From positions 204,213-268,212 of the forward strand of contig NZ_JAMGBF010000001.1 in assembly GCF_023516615.1 (NCBI RefSeq): DNA of 64,000 bases, in the 5' to 3' direction. Positions within the stretch are counted from its first letter, which is position 1, and the number at the start of each line of letters is the position of its first letter. This document shows, piece after piece, positions 18,234-27,421 of the stretch. The translations under genes and the position numbers were made by a program. The notes below the pieces were generated by a model that saw nothing but the letters and a program-made list of their open reading frames with translations, did no database searches and was not told the DNA's origin. The stretch is from Streptomyces panaciradicis (lineage in GTDB: Bacteria; Actinomycetota; Actinomycetes; Streptomycetales; Streptomycetaceae).

Positions 18234-19892
18234 TCAGGTCAGTGCCGTCACCGCCGTCAGGACATGACGCAGCGTCGACTCGGCGTCGTCCACCGGTCCC
18301 GCCGAGCGCCAGGCCACGAACCCGTCGGGGCGGACCAGTACGGCGCCCCCGTGCTCCGTGCCGTGGCACTGCGCCCAGTCCGCGCCCTCCTCGGGCACCA
18401 GCTCGGCCTCGGGCCCGGTGCCCACGCGGTACGACACGAGGGGGGCGGGCGTCCGCGCGGCGAGCCGTACGGCCGCCTCGTGCCAGCCGCCCGGCTCACC
18501 GGCCCCGCTCAGCAGGACCAGGGACTTCTCGTACAGGTCGAGGGTGGAGATCCGCTCGCCGTGGTGACGCAGCCACATGTGCGGGGCGCGGCTGCCGGGT
18601 TCACCCGTCAGGACGAGGCCCTCCGGGACGACCGGGGCGGCGGGCTCGGTGCCGACGACGGCGCCCTGCGGATAGCGGTAGCCGAGGGCCACGTTCAGGA
18701 TGCCCCGCTGGGGGCCGCCGGCGCCCGCCCCGGGCGGCGGCGCGAAACCGGGGTGGCTGTGCTCGGCCGACCGCGCGGCGGCCCGGGCGCTGGTCGCCTC
18801 CGCCACCGGCCGCCGCTCGGCGTCGTACGTCTCCAGCAGCCCCTCGCCCGCCCAGCCGCCGAGCACCGCGGCCAGCTTCCACGCGAGGTTGTGCGCGTCC
18901 TGGATACCGGTGTTGGAGCCGAACGCGCCGGTGGGGGACATCTCGTGGGCCGAGTCGCCGGCCAGGAAGACGCGGCCCGAGCGGTAGCTGCGGGCGACGC
19001 GCTGGGCGGCGTGCCAGGGCGCCCGCCCGGTGATCTCCACGTCCAGGTCCGCCACGCCGACGGCGCGCCGGATGTGGTCGACGCACCGCTCGTCGGTGAA
19101 CTCCTCCAGGGATTCGCCGTGTTCGGGGTGCCAGGGCGCGTGGAAGACCCAGTTCTCGACGTTGTCCACCGGCAGCAGCGCCCCGTCCGCCTCCGGGTTG
19201 GTCAGGTAGCAGACGATGAAGCGGCGCTCGCCCACCACCTCGGCCAGCCGGCGGGAGCGGAAGGTGACGCTGACGTTGTGGAACAGGTCGCCCGGGCCGC
19301 TCTGGCCGATGCCGAGCTGTTCGCGGACCGGACTGCGCGGGCCGTCGGCGGCGACCAGATAGTCGGCGTGGACGGTCGTGTGCTCGCCGGTCTCGCGGCT
19401 CTTGACCACGGCGGTCACGCCGTCCGGACCGGCGTCGAAGGACATCATCTCGGTGGCGAACCGCAGATCGCCGCCGAGGCGCCGGGCGTGCTCCAGCAGG
19501 ACCGGCTCCAGGTCGTTCTGGCTGCACAGGCACCAGCCGCTGGGGCTGAACCGGGCCAGGCCGCCGCCCGGGTCGATCTGCCGGAACAGCCACTCGCCCG
19601 CGTCGCCGACCAGGGTCGGCGTCTGCAGGATGCCGTGGTTGCCGGCCAGGGTCGCCGCCGCCCGGTGGATCGCCGGCTCGACGCCGGCCACCCGGAACAG
19701 CTCCATCGTGCGGACGTTGTTGCCGCGGCCGCGCGGGTGGATCGAGGTGCCGGCGTGCCGCTCGACCAGCGTGTGCTCCACCCCCAGCCGTCCGAGGAAC
19801 ACAGACGTCGACAGACCGACCAGGGAACCGCCGACGATCAGGACCGGCGTCCTGTGGACGCGGGCACCCGTGTGTTGCGCTTCTTCGTTCAT
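18234..19892 (-). CDS. whiE-ORFVIII: FAD-dependent aromatic polyketide hydroxylase (WhiE ORFVIII-like)
   Basis: The 552-residue flavoprotein monooxygenase should hydroxylate the polyketide with NAD(P)H and O2. Motifs: dinucleotide-binding TPVLIVGGSLVGLSTSVFLGRLG near residue 15, the DG motif YLVAADGPRSPVREQLG, and GRVFLAGDSAHEMSPTGAFGSNTGIQDAHNLAWKL (the GD motif that binds FAD ribose). A thioredoxin-like C-terminal domain follows (from about 400), as in PheA/TetX-type enzymes. GGAGG lies six bases before the ATG at 19892. In the S. coelicolor locus, as I recall it, this gene is divergent from ORFI-VII; here it is on the same strand, with the sortase pair between. Confidence 0.93.
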   Translation of the reverse strand: MNEEAQHTGARVHRTPVLIVGGSLVGLSTSVFLGRLGVEHTLVERHAGTSIHPRGRGNNVRTMELFRVAGVEPAIHRAAATLAGNHGILQTPTLVGDAGEWLFRQIDPGGGLARFSPSGWCLCSQNDLEPVLLEHARRLGGDLRFATEMMSFDAGPDGVTAVVKSRETGEHTTVHADYLVAADGPRSPVREQLGIGQSGPGDLFHNVSVTFRSRRLAEVVGERRFIVCYLTNPEADGALLPVDNVENWVFHAPWHPEHGESLEEFTDERCVDHIRRAVGVADLDVEITGRAPWHAAQRVARSYRSGRVFLAGDSAHEMSPTGAFGSNTGIQDAHNLAWKLAAVLGGWAGEGLLETYDAERRPVAEATSARAAARSAEHSHPGFAPPPGAGAGGPQRGILNVALGYRYPQGAVVGTEPAAPVVPEGLVLTGEPGSRAPHMWLRHHGERISTLDLYEKSLVLLSGAGEPGGWHEAAVRLAARTPAPLVSYRVGTGPEAELVPEEGADWAQCHGTEHGGAVLVRPDGFVAWRSAGPVDDAESTLRHVLTAVTALT

Positions 19893-20333
19893 CACTCGCC
19901 TCCGGCGCGTCGTCTCCACCGACTCGGCCGTGTTGGGGTCGGCCCTCCATCCATGCCCCGCACAACTGACAACGGGTCAGATTTCACCCGTCCGCAGGCG
20001 CGCACGCCGGGCCGGCGCGCGCTCCCCGCACCACCGGCCGGTGGTCCCGCGATCTTCGGGGTTCCGTGGGCAACGCTTGCCCAAGTGGGTTGTCCGGTAA
20101 CGGTGTTCAGGCGGCGCGGGTGCGACCCGACCCAGGGGGCCGACGAGGACGGCGTCCGCACCGGCGGCATCGTCGAGATCGCCGTGGTCGCCGTGGTCGG
20201 CAGGGCCTTCCTTGTGCCGCGCCGGAGTTGATCGCACGGCCCGGGCTCCCCTGCCTCCCGGGCCGCCTGCGCCGTCGGAGTCCGGTGCGAGGATGTGGGC
20301 ACCTGGGACGGGCGGAGCGGGAGGGGTGGCGCG
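19893..20333. other. 441-bp intergenic region between the hydroxylase and the helicase
   Basis: This is the shared upstream region of two divergent genes. ACGGGT at 19972-19977 and ACCCGT at 19986-19991 form a 6-bp inverted repeat with an 8-base spacer, about 80-100 bp upstream of the hydroxylase ATG. The rest is G/C-rich with short open frames on both strands that lack ribosome sites and are not convincing genes. Confidence 0.5.
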
Positions 20334-22511
20334 GTGGGCGTGGGGGAGGAGCCGGCGGCGCCCGTGGGGCGGCGGGCCAGGGAGGTCTGCGAGCGGGGCA
20401 CGCGGCTGTACGAGGCGGCGCGTGCCGTACTCGACGATCACGCCCGCGCCCTGGAGGCGGTGCGCTCCGCCCTGGCGCCGCTGAAGGACGAACTGGTCGC
20501 CCGGGAGCTGGAGTCCATCCCGGTGGCCCGGCTGAAGGACGCCACCGAGGGCAGGCTGCGGCTGGCGGCCGTGGAGGCGGCCGGGTTCACGACGGTGCGG
20601 GCGGTGCACGAGGCGAGCCGGTACGAACTGCGCCGGGTCCCCGGGGTCGGCGCCCAGACCGCCGACCAGGCCCTCGCCGCCGCCCACCAGATCGCGGCGG
20701 CCGTCGCGGAGACCGTCTCCGTCCGCATCGACGTCGACCGCCCCGAACCCCGCACCACCGCCCTGGTCGTCGCGCTGCACCGGCTCGTCGAGGCCGGACC
20801 GGAACTGCGCAGGGCCGTCGACACCGCCGGTCGACTGGAGGGCGAGCTCGCCGAGTTGCTGCCCGCCGCCCGCCCCGCCACCGGCCGGCTCCGCCTGGCA
20901 CTCGCCGGCCGGTCCCGCAGGGAGGCCGCCCTCGCCGCGACGACCCGGCTGTCCGCGCTGGCGGCCGAGGCGGAGTCGGCGGGCACCGGCCTGGAACTGG
21001 CGCAGGCCTCGACCGACCTGCTGCGCGGACCGGCCTCCGAGATCGAGGCCTGGGTCGACTTCGAGCTGCGCTCCGCGGAGTACTACAGCCAACTCGCCGA
21101 GGTCTCCGCCCACCGCACGGACGAGGCGGCCGCCGAGGGCTTCCTGCCCTCGGAGGTGGCCGAGCGGGTCCGCGCCCAGCCGCTCGACGACACCCACCGC
21201 CGGGTCTCCCTGCGCGGCTACCAGTCCTTCGGTGCCCGCTTCGCCCTCGCCCAGCGGCGCGTCGTCCTCGGCGACGAGATGGGCCTGGGCAAGACGGTCC
21301 AGGCCATCGCCGCGCTCGCCCACCTCGCGGCCGAGGGGCACACCCACTTCCTGGTGGTGTGCCCGGCGAGCGTGCTGATCAACTGGACGCGCGAGATCCG
21401 CTCCCGCAGCACCCTGCGGCCGGTGCCCGTGCACGGCCCGGACCGGCGGGACGCGTACGCCGAGTGGCGCGAGCGCGGCGGCGTCGCCCTGACCACCTTC
21501 GACCTGCTGCACACCCTGCCCGCGCCGGACGGCGACGGGCCCGGGATGCTCGTCGTGGACGAGGCGCACTACGTCAAGAACCCCGACACCCGCCGCGCCA
21601 GGTCGATCGCCGCCTGGACGGGAACCTGCGAGCGCGTGCTGTTCCTCACCGGGACCCCGATGGAGAACCGCGTCGAGGAGTTCCGCACGCTCGTCCGCCA
21701 ACTGCGGCCCGAACTGCTCCCCGGCATCCGCGACAGCGACGCGGTCGCCGGCCCGCACGCCTTCCGCAGAGCCGTCGCCCCCGCCTATCTGCGCCGCAAC
21801 CAGCAGGACGTGCTCACCGAGCTGCCCGCCGTCCTCCACGTGGACGAGTGGGAGGCGTTCGGCGCGGCCGACGAGGACGCCTACCGCGCGGCGGTCGCCG
21901 CGGGGAACTTCATGGCGATGCGCCGGGCCGCCTACGCCGCCCCGGAGAAGTCCGCGAAGCTGCAGCGGCTGCGCGAACTCGTCGCGGACGCGGCGGCGAA
22001 CGGCCTGAAGGTGGTCGTGTTCTCGTACTTCCGCGACGTGCTCGCGGCGGTCGGGTCGGCCCTGGACGGCACGGCCCTCGGCCCGATCGCGGGCAACGTG
22101 CCCGCCGCCCGCCGTCAGCGCCTGGTCGACGACTTCACGGCGGCCGACGGCCACGCGGTGCTGCTCGCGCAGATCGAGGCGGGCGGCACCGGCCTCAACC
22201 TCCAGGCGGCCTCCGTGGTGATCCTGTGCGAACCGCAGGTCAAGCCGACCCTGGAGCACCAGGCCGTGGCCCGCGCCCACCGCATGGGCCAGGTCCGCCC
22301 GGTCCAGGTGCACCGCCTGCTGTCCCCCGACAGCGTCGACGAACGCCTCCTGCGCATCCTGAACGACAAGAGCCGTCTGTTCGACGCCTACGCCCGCCGC
22401 AGCGACACCGCCGACGCCACCCCGGACGCGATCGACGTCTCGGACGCCGACATCGCCCGCCGGATCGTGGAGGAGGAGCAGCGCAGACTGGCGGCCGAAC
22501 CGGCCGGCTGA
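20334..22511 (+). CDS. SNF2-family DEAD-like helicase/ATPase with N-terminal HhH region
   Basis: The 725-residue protein is a superfamily 2 ATPase of the SNF2 type, which translocates on double-stranded DNA. The N-terminal third is helical, with a helix-hairpin-helix-like segment (residues about 82-125, RRVPGVGAQTADQAL). The motor has motif I GDEMGLGKT near residue 313, motif II VVDEAHYVKN near 408, motif III FLTGTPMENR, motif V QIEAGGTGLNLQ and motif VI QAVARAHRMGQ. GTG 20334 is preferred because GGGAGGGG lies seven bases upstream; GTG 20295 would add 13 residues. It ends three bases before the stop of the convergent SMP-30-like gene. Its target (repair, chromatin or phage defence) cannot be inferred; no defence partner is adjacent. 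Confidence 0.88.
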   Translation: MGVGEEPAAPVGRRAREVCERGTRLYEAARAVLDDHARALEAVRSALAPLKDELVARELESIPVARLKDATEGRLRLAAVEAAGFTTVRAVHEASRYELRRVPGVGAQTADQALAAAHQIAAAVAETVSVRIDVDRPEPRTTALVVALHRLVEAGPELRRAVDTAGRLEGELAELLPAARPATGRLRLALAGRSRREAALAATTRLSALAAEAESAGTGLELAQASTDLLRGPASEIEAWVDFELRSAEYYSQLAEVSAHRTDEAAAEGFLPSEVAERVRAQPLDDTHRRVSLRGYQSFGARFALAQRRVVLGDEMGLGKTVQAIAALAHLAAEGHTHFLVVCPASVLINWTREIRSRSTLRPVPVHGPDRRDAYAEWRERGGVALTTFDLLHTLPAPDGDGPGMLVVDEAHYVKNPDTRRARSIAAWTGTCERVLFLTGTPMENRVEEFRTLVRQLRPELLPGIRDSDAVAGPHAFRRAVAPAYLRRNQQDVLTELPAVLHVDEWEAFGAADEDAYRAAVAAGNFMAMRRAAYAAPEKSAKLQRLRELVADAAANGLKVVVFSYFRDVLAAVGSALDGTALGPIAGNVPAARRQRLVDDFTAADGHAVLLAQIEAGGTGLNLQAASVVILCEPQVKPTLEHQAVARAHRMGQVRPVQVHRLLSPDSVDERLLRILNDKSRLFDAYARRSDTADATPDAIDVSDADIARRIVEEEQRRLAAEPAG

Positions 22512-22514
22512 CCG

Positions 22515-23429
22515 TCAGATCCCGTCCACCCAGGCCACGGTGAACGGCTCGTCGGGCACGCCCGGACCCATCGGGCCGCCCTTGTCGAACTGCGACCGTA
22601 CGACCAGCAGCCGGCCGTGGAGACGGGCGAGCGTGGTCGGGATCTGCAGCGCGGAGTCGCTGAACCGCCGCTCCAGCCGGGCCGAGGAGCCGTCCCGGGC
22701 CAGCCGCCACCGGCTGAGGGCGTCGACGGCGTTGTGCGCGGCCCACAGGGTGCCGTGCGTCAGCTCCAGGCCGTCACCGTGGGTCAGGTCGCCGCCGGTC
22801 ATGCCGACGACGAACAGGTACCGGCCCGACGGATCGACCACGATCCCGTTGAGGAACAGGCCGTCCGGGGCCGCCACGCCGCTCAGGTCGTAGGCGGCGT
22901 CCAGCGTCGCGCCGCCGCGGCGGGCGCGGGCGAGGTCGGCCGGGGTGACGCGGTAGACCACGGGGCGGGAGCTGTCGGTGAGGTAGGCGGTGCCGTCCGG
23001 CCCGATCGCCAGGTCGTTGACGAAGGACGGGGCGTCGCCGGGGACGGTGAGCCGGGCGAGCGGTGTGCGGCCGGGCAGGTCGTACACGTCCACCCCGGCC
23101 GTGGAGTCGACGACCCACAGCCGCCCGGCCCGGTCGACCTTCAGGCCGTTGGCGGTGGTGCGGCCGTCGGCGCCGGCCGCGAGGAAGACCTCGGCGGCGC
23201 GGCTGCCGCGCGCGGCCCGGTACACCGCGCCGGTCGTGTACGAGCCGACGTACGCGTCGCCGGTGCGCGGGTCGAGTGCGATGCCCTCGGGATAGGCGCG
23301 GTCGTCGGGGAGCGTGAACGCCGTGGAGATCCGCGGCGCGGCGGCCGCCCGGGCCGGGCCCGCCACGGTGACGGCCAGCGCCGCGGTCGCGGTGGTCAGA
23401 AAGGTACGGCGATGGATCGAACGGGACAC
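22515..23429 (-). CDS. Tat-exported SMP-30/gluconolactonase-like beta-propeller protein
   Basis: The 304-residue protein starts with a twin-arginine-type signal (SIHRRTFLTTATAALAVTVAGPARA) and then forms a six-bladed propeller of the SMP-30/strictosidine-synthase-like kind: YPEGIALDPRTGDAYVGSY, NGLKVDRAGRLWVVDS, VNDLAIGPDGTAYLTDS, LNGIVVDPSGRYLFVV. The metal-ligand pattern is partly present (Glu in YPEG, Asn in VND and LNG, Asp late), so it could be a lactonase, but the substrate is unknown. The GTG at 23429 has GAGAGG seven bases upstream. It is divergent from a MarR gene and shares an operator-like palindrome with it, so MarR control is likely. Confidence 0.8.
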   Translation of the reverse strand: MSRSIHRRTFLTTATAALAVTVAGPARAAAAPRISTAFTLPDDRAYPEGIALDPRTGDAYVGSYTTGAVYRAARGSRAAEVFLAAGADGRTTANGLKVDRAGRLWVVDSTAGVDVYDLPGRTPLARLTVPGDAPSFVNDLAIGPDGTAYLTDSSRPVVYRVTPADLARARRGGATLDAAYDLSGVAAPDGLFLNGIVVDPSGRYLFVVGMTGGDLTHGDGLELTHGTLWAAHNAVDALSRWRLARDGSSARLERRFSDSALQIPTTLARLHGRLLVVRSQFDKGGPMGPGVPDEPFTVAWVDGI

Positions 23430-23480
23430 GTCGGTGCCTCTCACTTCGGATACTCACTACCTTCAGCGCACGAATCTAAG

Positions 23481-23508
23481 TTAGAGCTCTAATGCTCGTC
23501 AATGCATT
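23481..23508. promoter_or_regulatory. Two palindromes in the MarR/SMP-30 divergent promoter region
   Basis: TTAGAGCTCTAA (23481-23492) is a perfect 12-bp palindrome and AATGCATT (23501-23508) a perfect 8-bp one. They are unusually A/T-rich for this genome and lie between the two divergent starts, as expected for autoregulated MarR operators. Confidence 0.6.
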
Positions 23509-23557
23509 AATCACACAGCGTGATCTCATCGCAGAAAGAGGCCGTTACCATGCGCAG

Positions 23558-23998
23558 ATGACGTCCATGCCCGTGTCCGAGCGCCTCGGCTCCCACATCA
23601 AGCGGGCCGAACAGGCTCTCAGCGCGACGAAGGCCGCCGTCCTGAGACCCGCGGGCGTGACCGTCGCCCAGTACTCGGCGCTGCTGCACCTCTCCGAGAA
23701 CCCCGGCATCTCGGCGGCGGCCCTGGCCCGCCTGTGCGGAGTCACCCCGCCGACGATGAACACCGTCCTGAACAACCTCCAGGACCGCGCCCTCATCGAG
23801 CGCACCCCGCACGAGTGGCACAGGAACGTGCTGGAGACCCGTCTCACCGACGCGGGCCGCGCGGTCATGGCCGACGCCGACGCCCGCGCCGTACGCGTGG
23901 AGCGGGCGCTCGCGGCCGAGTTCACGGACGAGGAACGCGCCGCCCTGGCGGGCCTGTTGGGGCGGTGCGTGGAGCTCCTGGAGAGGGAGCGGCCCTAG
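23558..23998 (+). CDS. MarR-family transcriptional regulator
   Basis: The 146-residue winged-helix repressor is typical in length. Recognition region: TVAQYSALLHLSENPGISAAALARLCGVTPPTMNTVLNNLQDRALIER (helices 2-4), the wing TPHEWHRNVLETRLTDAGR and the dimer helix at the C-terminus (FTDEERAALAGLLGRCVELLE). Such proteins usually bind a palindrome in their own divergent promoter and release it with a phenolic or lactone ligand or on oxidation. ATG 23558 (or 23567) gives a normal N-terminus; the longer frame to 23492 starts inside the operator and is rejected. The gene ends three bases before the convergent serpin stop. Confidence 0.9.
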   Translation: MTSMPVSERLGSHIKRAEQALSATKAAVLRPAGVTVAQYSALLHLSENPGISAAALARLCGVTPPTMNTVLNNLQDRALIERTPHEWHRNVLETRLTDAGRAVMADADARAVRVERALAAEFTDEERAALAGLLGRCVELLERERP

Positions 23999-24001
23999 AC
24001 C

Positions 24002-25216
24002 CTAGCGATACTCCTCGATGTCCTCCGGGTCCTCCTCCGGATACGGCTCCGGGTCCGTCACCCACCCGGCCGCCAGGACCAGCCGTGAGTGGCGGTGCAG
24101 CGCGAGGAAGCCGAAGGGGCGGTCGTAGACGGCCTCGACGACGGTGGTCGCCCAGCGGAGCCGCGGCATCGCGCCGCCCGGCATGCCGAAGGCCGTCACC
24201 GCCGCCGCCTCGAAGCCACGGGCGTGGAAGCGGGCCATCGCCGACTGCCGGGCCGACGCGACGAACAGCGGGTAGGCGCTGACACCCGGGAAGGGACCGG
24301 GCTCGCCGTCCTGCGTCGCCGTAGCCAGGCCGAACACCTCGGGCCGCTCCAGCAGATCGTGCTCGGCCGTCAGCTCGAACGCCACGGTCTCCACGTCCAG
24401 CGACGGGGGATCGGGCGTGGCGGACCGCTCCTTCACCACGCGCAGCCCGGGCCCGGCCTCCCCGTACGGCAGCGCCGGCCCCGGCAGCACCGGACACCTG
24501 CGTGCCAGCACGTCCACGCCCGCCGCGAGGACCTGACCGGGTGTCATCCGCTCCTCCCCGAGCAGCAGATGGACGTCGACGGCGTTGTCGCCCAGCACCT
24601 TCAGCTCGGTGACGTGCCCCCAGCGCGTGTCGGCCACGCCGATCCGGTCCAGCACCTCGGTGCGCCGGCACAGCCCCAGCAGCGTCCGCCCGAACCACGG
24701 ACCCGCCGCAGGCTCCGTCACGATCTCGGTGAACGGGCGCAGCCAGCGGGTCCGCAGCGCCAGCGCGCTCGCCAGCACCAGTTCGGTGTCCTCGTACAGC
24801 GCCACCGGCATCCGCTCGATCAGCCCGCCCGTCCGCTCGGCCGCCCACGCGTCCAGCGCCGCCTTGTCGGCCACCAGGTCGGCCGTGAGCACGCCGTGCG
24901 CCCCGACGGGCAGCCCCGCCTCCCAGCTTTCCCGCAGCTCCAGAGTCCGCCGGGTCCACAGCCCGAGCGCGCTGTCGACCCCGCGCATCGCCCCGAGCGC
25001 CCCGAGCAACTCCCGTGCCGCCGCGCCCGCTTGCCCGTCGGGCACGCCCAGCGCCTCCACCAGCTCCGTCCGGGCCGTACCCCCGGCCCCGTCGGCCAGC
25101 AGGCCGAGCAGCGGCCACACCCCCGCCGCCGAGAACACCGTGCCGGCCGGCGCCACCGCCGCCCACCGCGCGGTCAGGTCGTTGACCGCCCGGATCGTCC
25201 GATTCGTGATCCGCAT
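24002..25216 (-). CDS. Serpin family protein (bacterial serine protease inhibitor)
   Basis: The 404-residue protein has the serpin fold marks. N-terminal helix A-B region: NDLTARWAAVAPAGTVFSAAGVWPLLGLLADGAGG. Hinge segment about 328-342: ARFHARGFEAAAVTA, with small residues as in inhibitory serpins. A reactive-centre loop of about 20 residues follows (FGMPGGAMPRLRW...), then the C-terminal signature DRPFGFLALHRHSRLVLAAGWV. The scissile bond cannot be placed with confidence. There is no signal peptide, so the protein is probably intracellular or membrane-associated by other means. An acidic tail (EEDPEDIEEY) ends the protein. The ATG at 25216 has GGGGGTGGA upstream. It is divergent from a DUF4190 gene. 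Confidence 0.85.
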   Translation of the reverse strand: MRITNRTIRAVNDLTARWAAVAPAGTVFSAAGVWPLLGLLADGAGGTARTELVEALGVPDGQAGAAARELLGALGAMRGVDSALGLWTRRTLELRESWEAGLPVGAHGVLTADLVADKAALDAWAAERTGGLIERMPVALYEDTELVLASALALRTRWLRPFTEIVTEPAAGPWFGRTLLGLCRRTEVLDRIGVADTRWGHVTELKVLGDNAVDVHLLLGEERMTPGQVLAAGVDVLARRCPVLPGPALPYGEAGPGLRVVKERSATPDPPSLDVETVAFELTAEHDLLERPEVFGLATATQDGEPGPFPGVSAYPLFVASARQSAMARFHARGFEAAAVTAFGMPGGAMPRLRWATTVVEAVYDRPFGFLALHRHSRLVLAAGWVTDPEPYPEEDPEDIEEYR

Positions 25217-25360
25217 TCCACCCCCGCCGGCCCCGCGCTTACCATGCGCCCAGCCGTACACCGCTCCCGCCACCGCTCCCGCAAGGCCGGTCGCCGCGTA
25301 CGTCTCCGCACCCCTCCGCGCAGCTCCGGCCGCGCCGCCCGAACCAGGAGCACGGTACCC

Positions 25361-26521
25361 GTGTCCATACCGCCGCCCCCGGGGCCCCATCAGCCCCAGG
25401 AGCCCCGCACCCCCGCGCAGCCGCCGTACCCGTACCAGCCCTGGGGTCAGGGCTACAGCCCGTACAACCGCCCCGCTCCGGTCAACTCCCTCGCCATCGC
25501 CTCCCTGGTGCTGGGCATCGTGTGCTGCGTCCCCGCCCTCGGGCTGCTGTTCGGCCTGATCGCGCTCGGGCAGATCCGCAGGAAGGGCGAGCGGGGCAAG
25601 GGCATGGCGATCGCCGGGTCGGTCCTGTCGTCGGCCGGACTCGCCCTGTGGGTCCTGGTCCTGGCCACCAACGGCATCTCCTCGTTCTGGTCCGGCTTCA
25701 AGGAGGCGGCGCACGACCGCGGCAGCGCCTACACCCTCACCAAGGGCGAATGCTTCGACGCGCCGGACGGCTCCCTGGAGGGGGTGGCCTACGACGTCGA
25801 CAAGGTGCCCTGCGCCGGACAGCACGACGGCGAGGTCTTCGCGGCCTTCAAGATGCCCGGGCCCGCCGCCTACCCCGGCGACGAGAAGGTCACCGACGTC
25901 GCCGACACCCGCTGCTACGCGCTGCGCTACTCCTACGCCATGGACGTGTGGGCCGTGCCCGACGACGTCGACGTGTACTACCTCACCCCGACCCGGGAGA
26001 GCTGGCGCTACGGCGACCGGGAGGTCACCTGCGTGTTCGGCAACACCGAGGACGGCGGGAGCCTGACCGGCTCGCTGCGCAACGACGGGCGGTCGCTGGA
26101 CGCCGACCAGATCGCCTATCTGAAGGCCGTCGACATCGAGAACAAGGCCCTCGACACCCAGCCCGTGGACGACCCCGACGACGACCTGCGGGCGAGCACG
26201 GACTGGGCCGTGCGGATGGCGGGGGCGCTCGCCGAGGAGTCGCGCCTGCTGCGCGCCCACACCTGGCCGGCCGATGCCAGGGGCCCGGTCACGGCCGTCG
26301 CCAAGGAGGTGGAGACCATCCGCGAGCAGTGGACCCGGGCCGCCGCGGCGACCGACGCGGACGGCTTCTACACCGCCTACGACCGGATCATGGTGCTGTC
26401 GGCCCCCGGCAGGTCGGTCACCGCCCGCAAGGCTCTGGGCCTCGCCACCACCCCGCCCTCGGACGGGGCGGGCGACGGCGGTCGGGACGGCGGGGGAGAC
26501 GCTTCCGAGCTCGAGGTGTGA
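25361..26521 (+). CDS. DUF4190/septum-formation-like membrane protein
   Basis: The 386-residue protein has a Pro/Tyr-rich cytoplasmic N-terminus (residues 1-45), a DUF4190 double-membrane segment (about 48-108: NSLAIASLVLGIVCCVPALGLLFGLIALGQI, then MAIAGSVLSSAGLALWVLVLA), and an extracytoplasmic part with paired Cys (GECFDAPDG, VPCAGQHDGEVFAAF, TRCYALRY, VTCVFGNTED) like the septum-formation family. AGGAG lies ten bases before the GTG at 25361. The tail is helical. The function is unknown; related proteins are common in Streptomyces, and no operon partner is evident. Confidence 0.8.
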   Translation: MSIPPPPGPHQPQEPRTPAQPPYPYQPWGQGYSPYNRPAPVNSLAIASLVLGIVCCVPALGLLFGLIALGQIRRKGERGKGMAIAGSVLSSAGLALWVLVLATNGISSFWSGFKEAAHDRGSAYTLTKGECFDAPDGSLEGVAYDVDKVPCAGQHDGEVFAAFKMPGPAAYPGDEKVTDVADTRCYALRYSYAMDVWAVPDDVDVYYLTPTRESWRYGDREVTCVFGNTEDGGSLTGSLRNDGRSLDADQIAYLKAVDIENKALDTQPVDDPDDDLRASTDWAVRMAGALAEESRLLRAHTWPADARGPVTAVAKEVETIREQWTRAAAATDADGFYTAYDRIMVLSAPGRSVTARKALGLATTPPSDGAGDGGRDGGGDASELEV

Positions 26522-26668
26522 ACGCGGCTATAGCGGGGAGAAAGTGCCTGCGTAAAGCCCTCACCCGATACATGTCATCACATCGAGTGATTCCCTGGCC
26601 TTTGCTTGCACGGCGGAACCCACGGTTGCCAGGCTGTTGCTGTCTGTACAACCTGATGGGAGTGGCCA

Positions 26669-27421
26669 GTGACTTTCGGTGAGCAGCCGGCGTACTTGCG
26701 TGTCGCGGGTGATCTCCGCCAGAAGATCGTCAACGGTTCACTGCCACCGCACACCCGTCTCCCCTCCCAGGCGAGAATCCGCGAGGAGTACGGCGTCTCG
26801 GACACCGTCGCCCTGGAGGCGCGCAAGGTGCTGATGGCCGAGGGCCTGGTGGAGGGCCGCTCGGGCTCGGGCACGTACGTCCGCGAGCGGCCCGTGCCCC
26901 GCAGCATCGCCCGCTCCGGCTTCCGTCCGTCGGGCGGGGCGACGCCCTTCCGGCAGGAGCAGGCCGACGGCGAGTCGCGCGGCACCTGGGAGTCCCGCAG
27001 CGAGCAGACCGAGGCCGGGGGCGCGATCGCCGAGCGGCTGGCCATCAAGCCCGGCGACCGGGTGATGTGCACCCGGTACGTCTTCCGGGAGGCCGGCGAG
27101 GCGATGATGCTCTCCACCTCCTGGGAACCCCTCGCGGTCACCGGCCGCACCCCGGTGATGCTGCCCGAGGAGGGCCCGCTCGGCGGCATGGGCGTCGTCG
27201 AGCGCATGGCGGCGATCGACGTGATCGTGGACAACGTCACCGAGGAGGTCGGCGCCCGCCCCGGCCTCGCCGAGGAACTCCTCGCGCTCGGCGGCGTCCC
27301 CGGCCATGTCGTCCTCGTCGTCCAGCGGACCTTCTACGCCTCGGGCCGCCCCGTCGAGACCGCCGACGTGGTCGTCCCGGCCGACCGCTACCGGGTCGCG
27401 TACCACCTCCCGGTGAAGTAG
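26669..27421 (+). CDS. GntR/HutC-family transcriptional regulator
   Basis: The 250-residue regulator has an N-terminal winged helix (PAYLRVAGDLRQKIVNGSLPPHTRLPSQARIREEYGVSDTVALEARKVLMAEGLVEGRSGSGTYV) and a UTRA ligand-binding domain from about residue 95 (AIAERLAIKPGDRVMCTRYVF to VVPADRYRVAYHLP), so it is of the HutC subfamily. The ligand is likely a small carboxylate or sugar phosphate but cannot be read. GTG 26669 has GGGAG six bases upstream. It stands alone, with a 147-bp promoter region before it and the SPOR-like gene 300 bp after it. Confidence 0.92.
   Translation: MTFGEQPAYLRVAGDLRQKIVNGSLPPHTRLPSQARIREEYGVSDTVALEARKVLMAEGLVEGRSGSGTYVRERPVPRSIARSGFRPSGGATPFRQEQADGESRGTWESRSEQTEAGGAIAERLAIKPGDRVMCTRYVFREAGEAMMLSTSWEPLAVTGRTPVMLPEEGPLGGMGVVERMAAIDVIVDNVTEEVGARPGLAEELLALGGVPGHVVLVVQRTFYASGRPVETADVVVPADRYRVAYHLPVK

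Noticed and set aside
19977..20313. Open frames of 50-100 codons on both strands in the hydroxylase/helicase gap (for example one ending VVGRAFLVPRRS on the plus strand)
   Set aside because: No ribosome sites, and Arg/Pro/Ala-rich or repetitive translations that follow base composition rather than a fold.
20334..22511. SNF2 helicase as part of a phage-defence island
   Set aside because: No nuclease, methylase or other known defence partner is adjacent; the Uma2 protein is 14 kb away.
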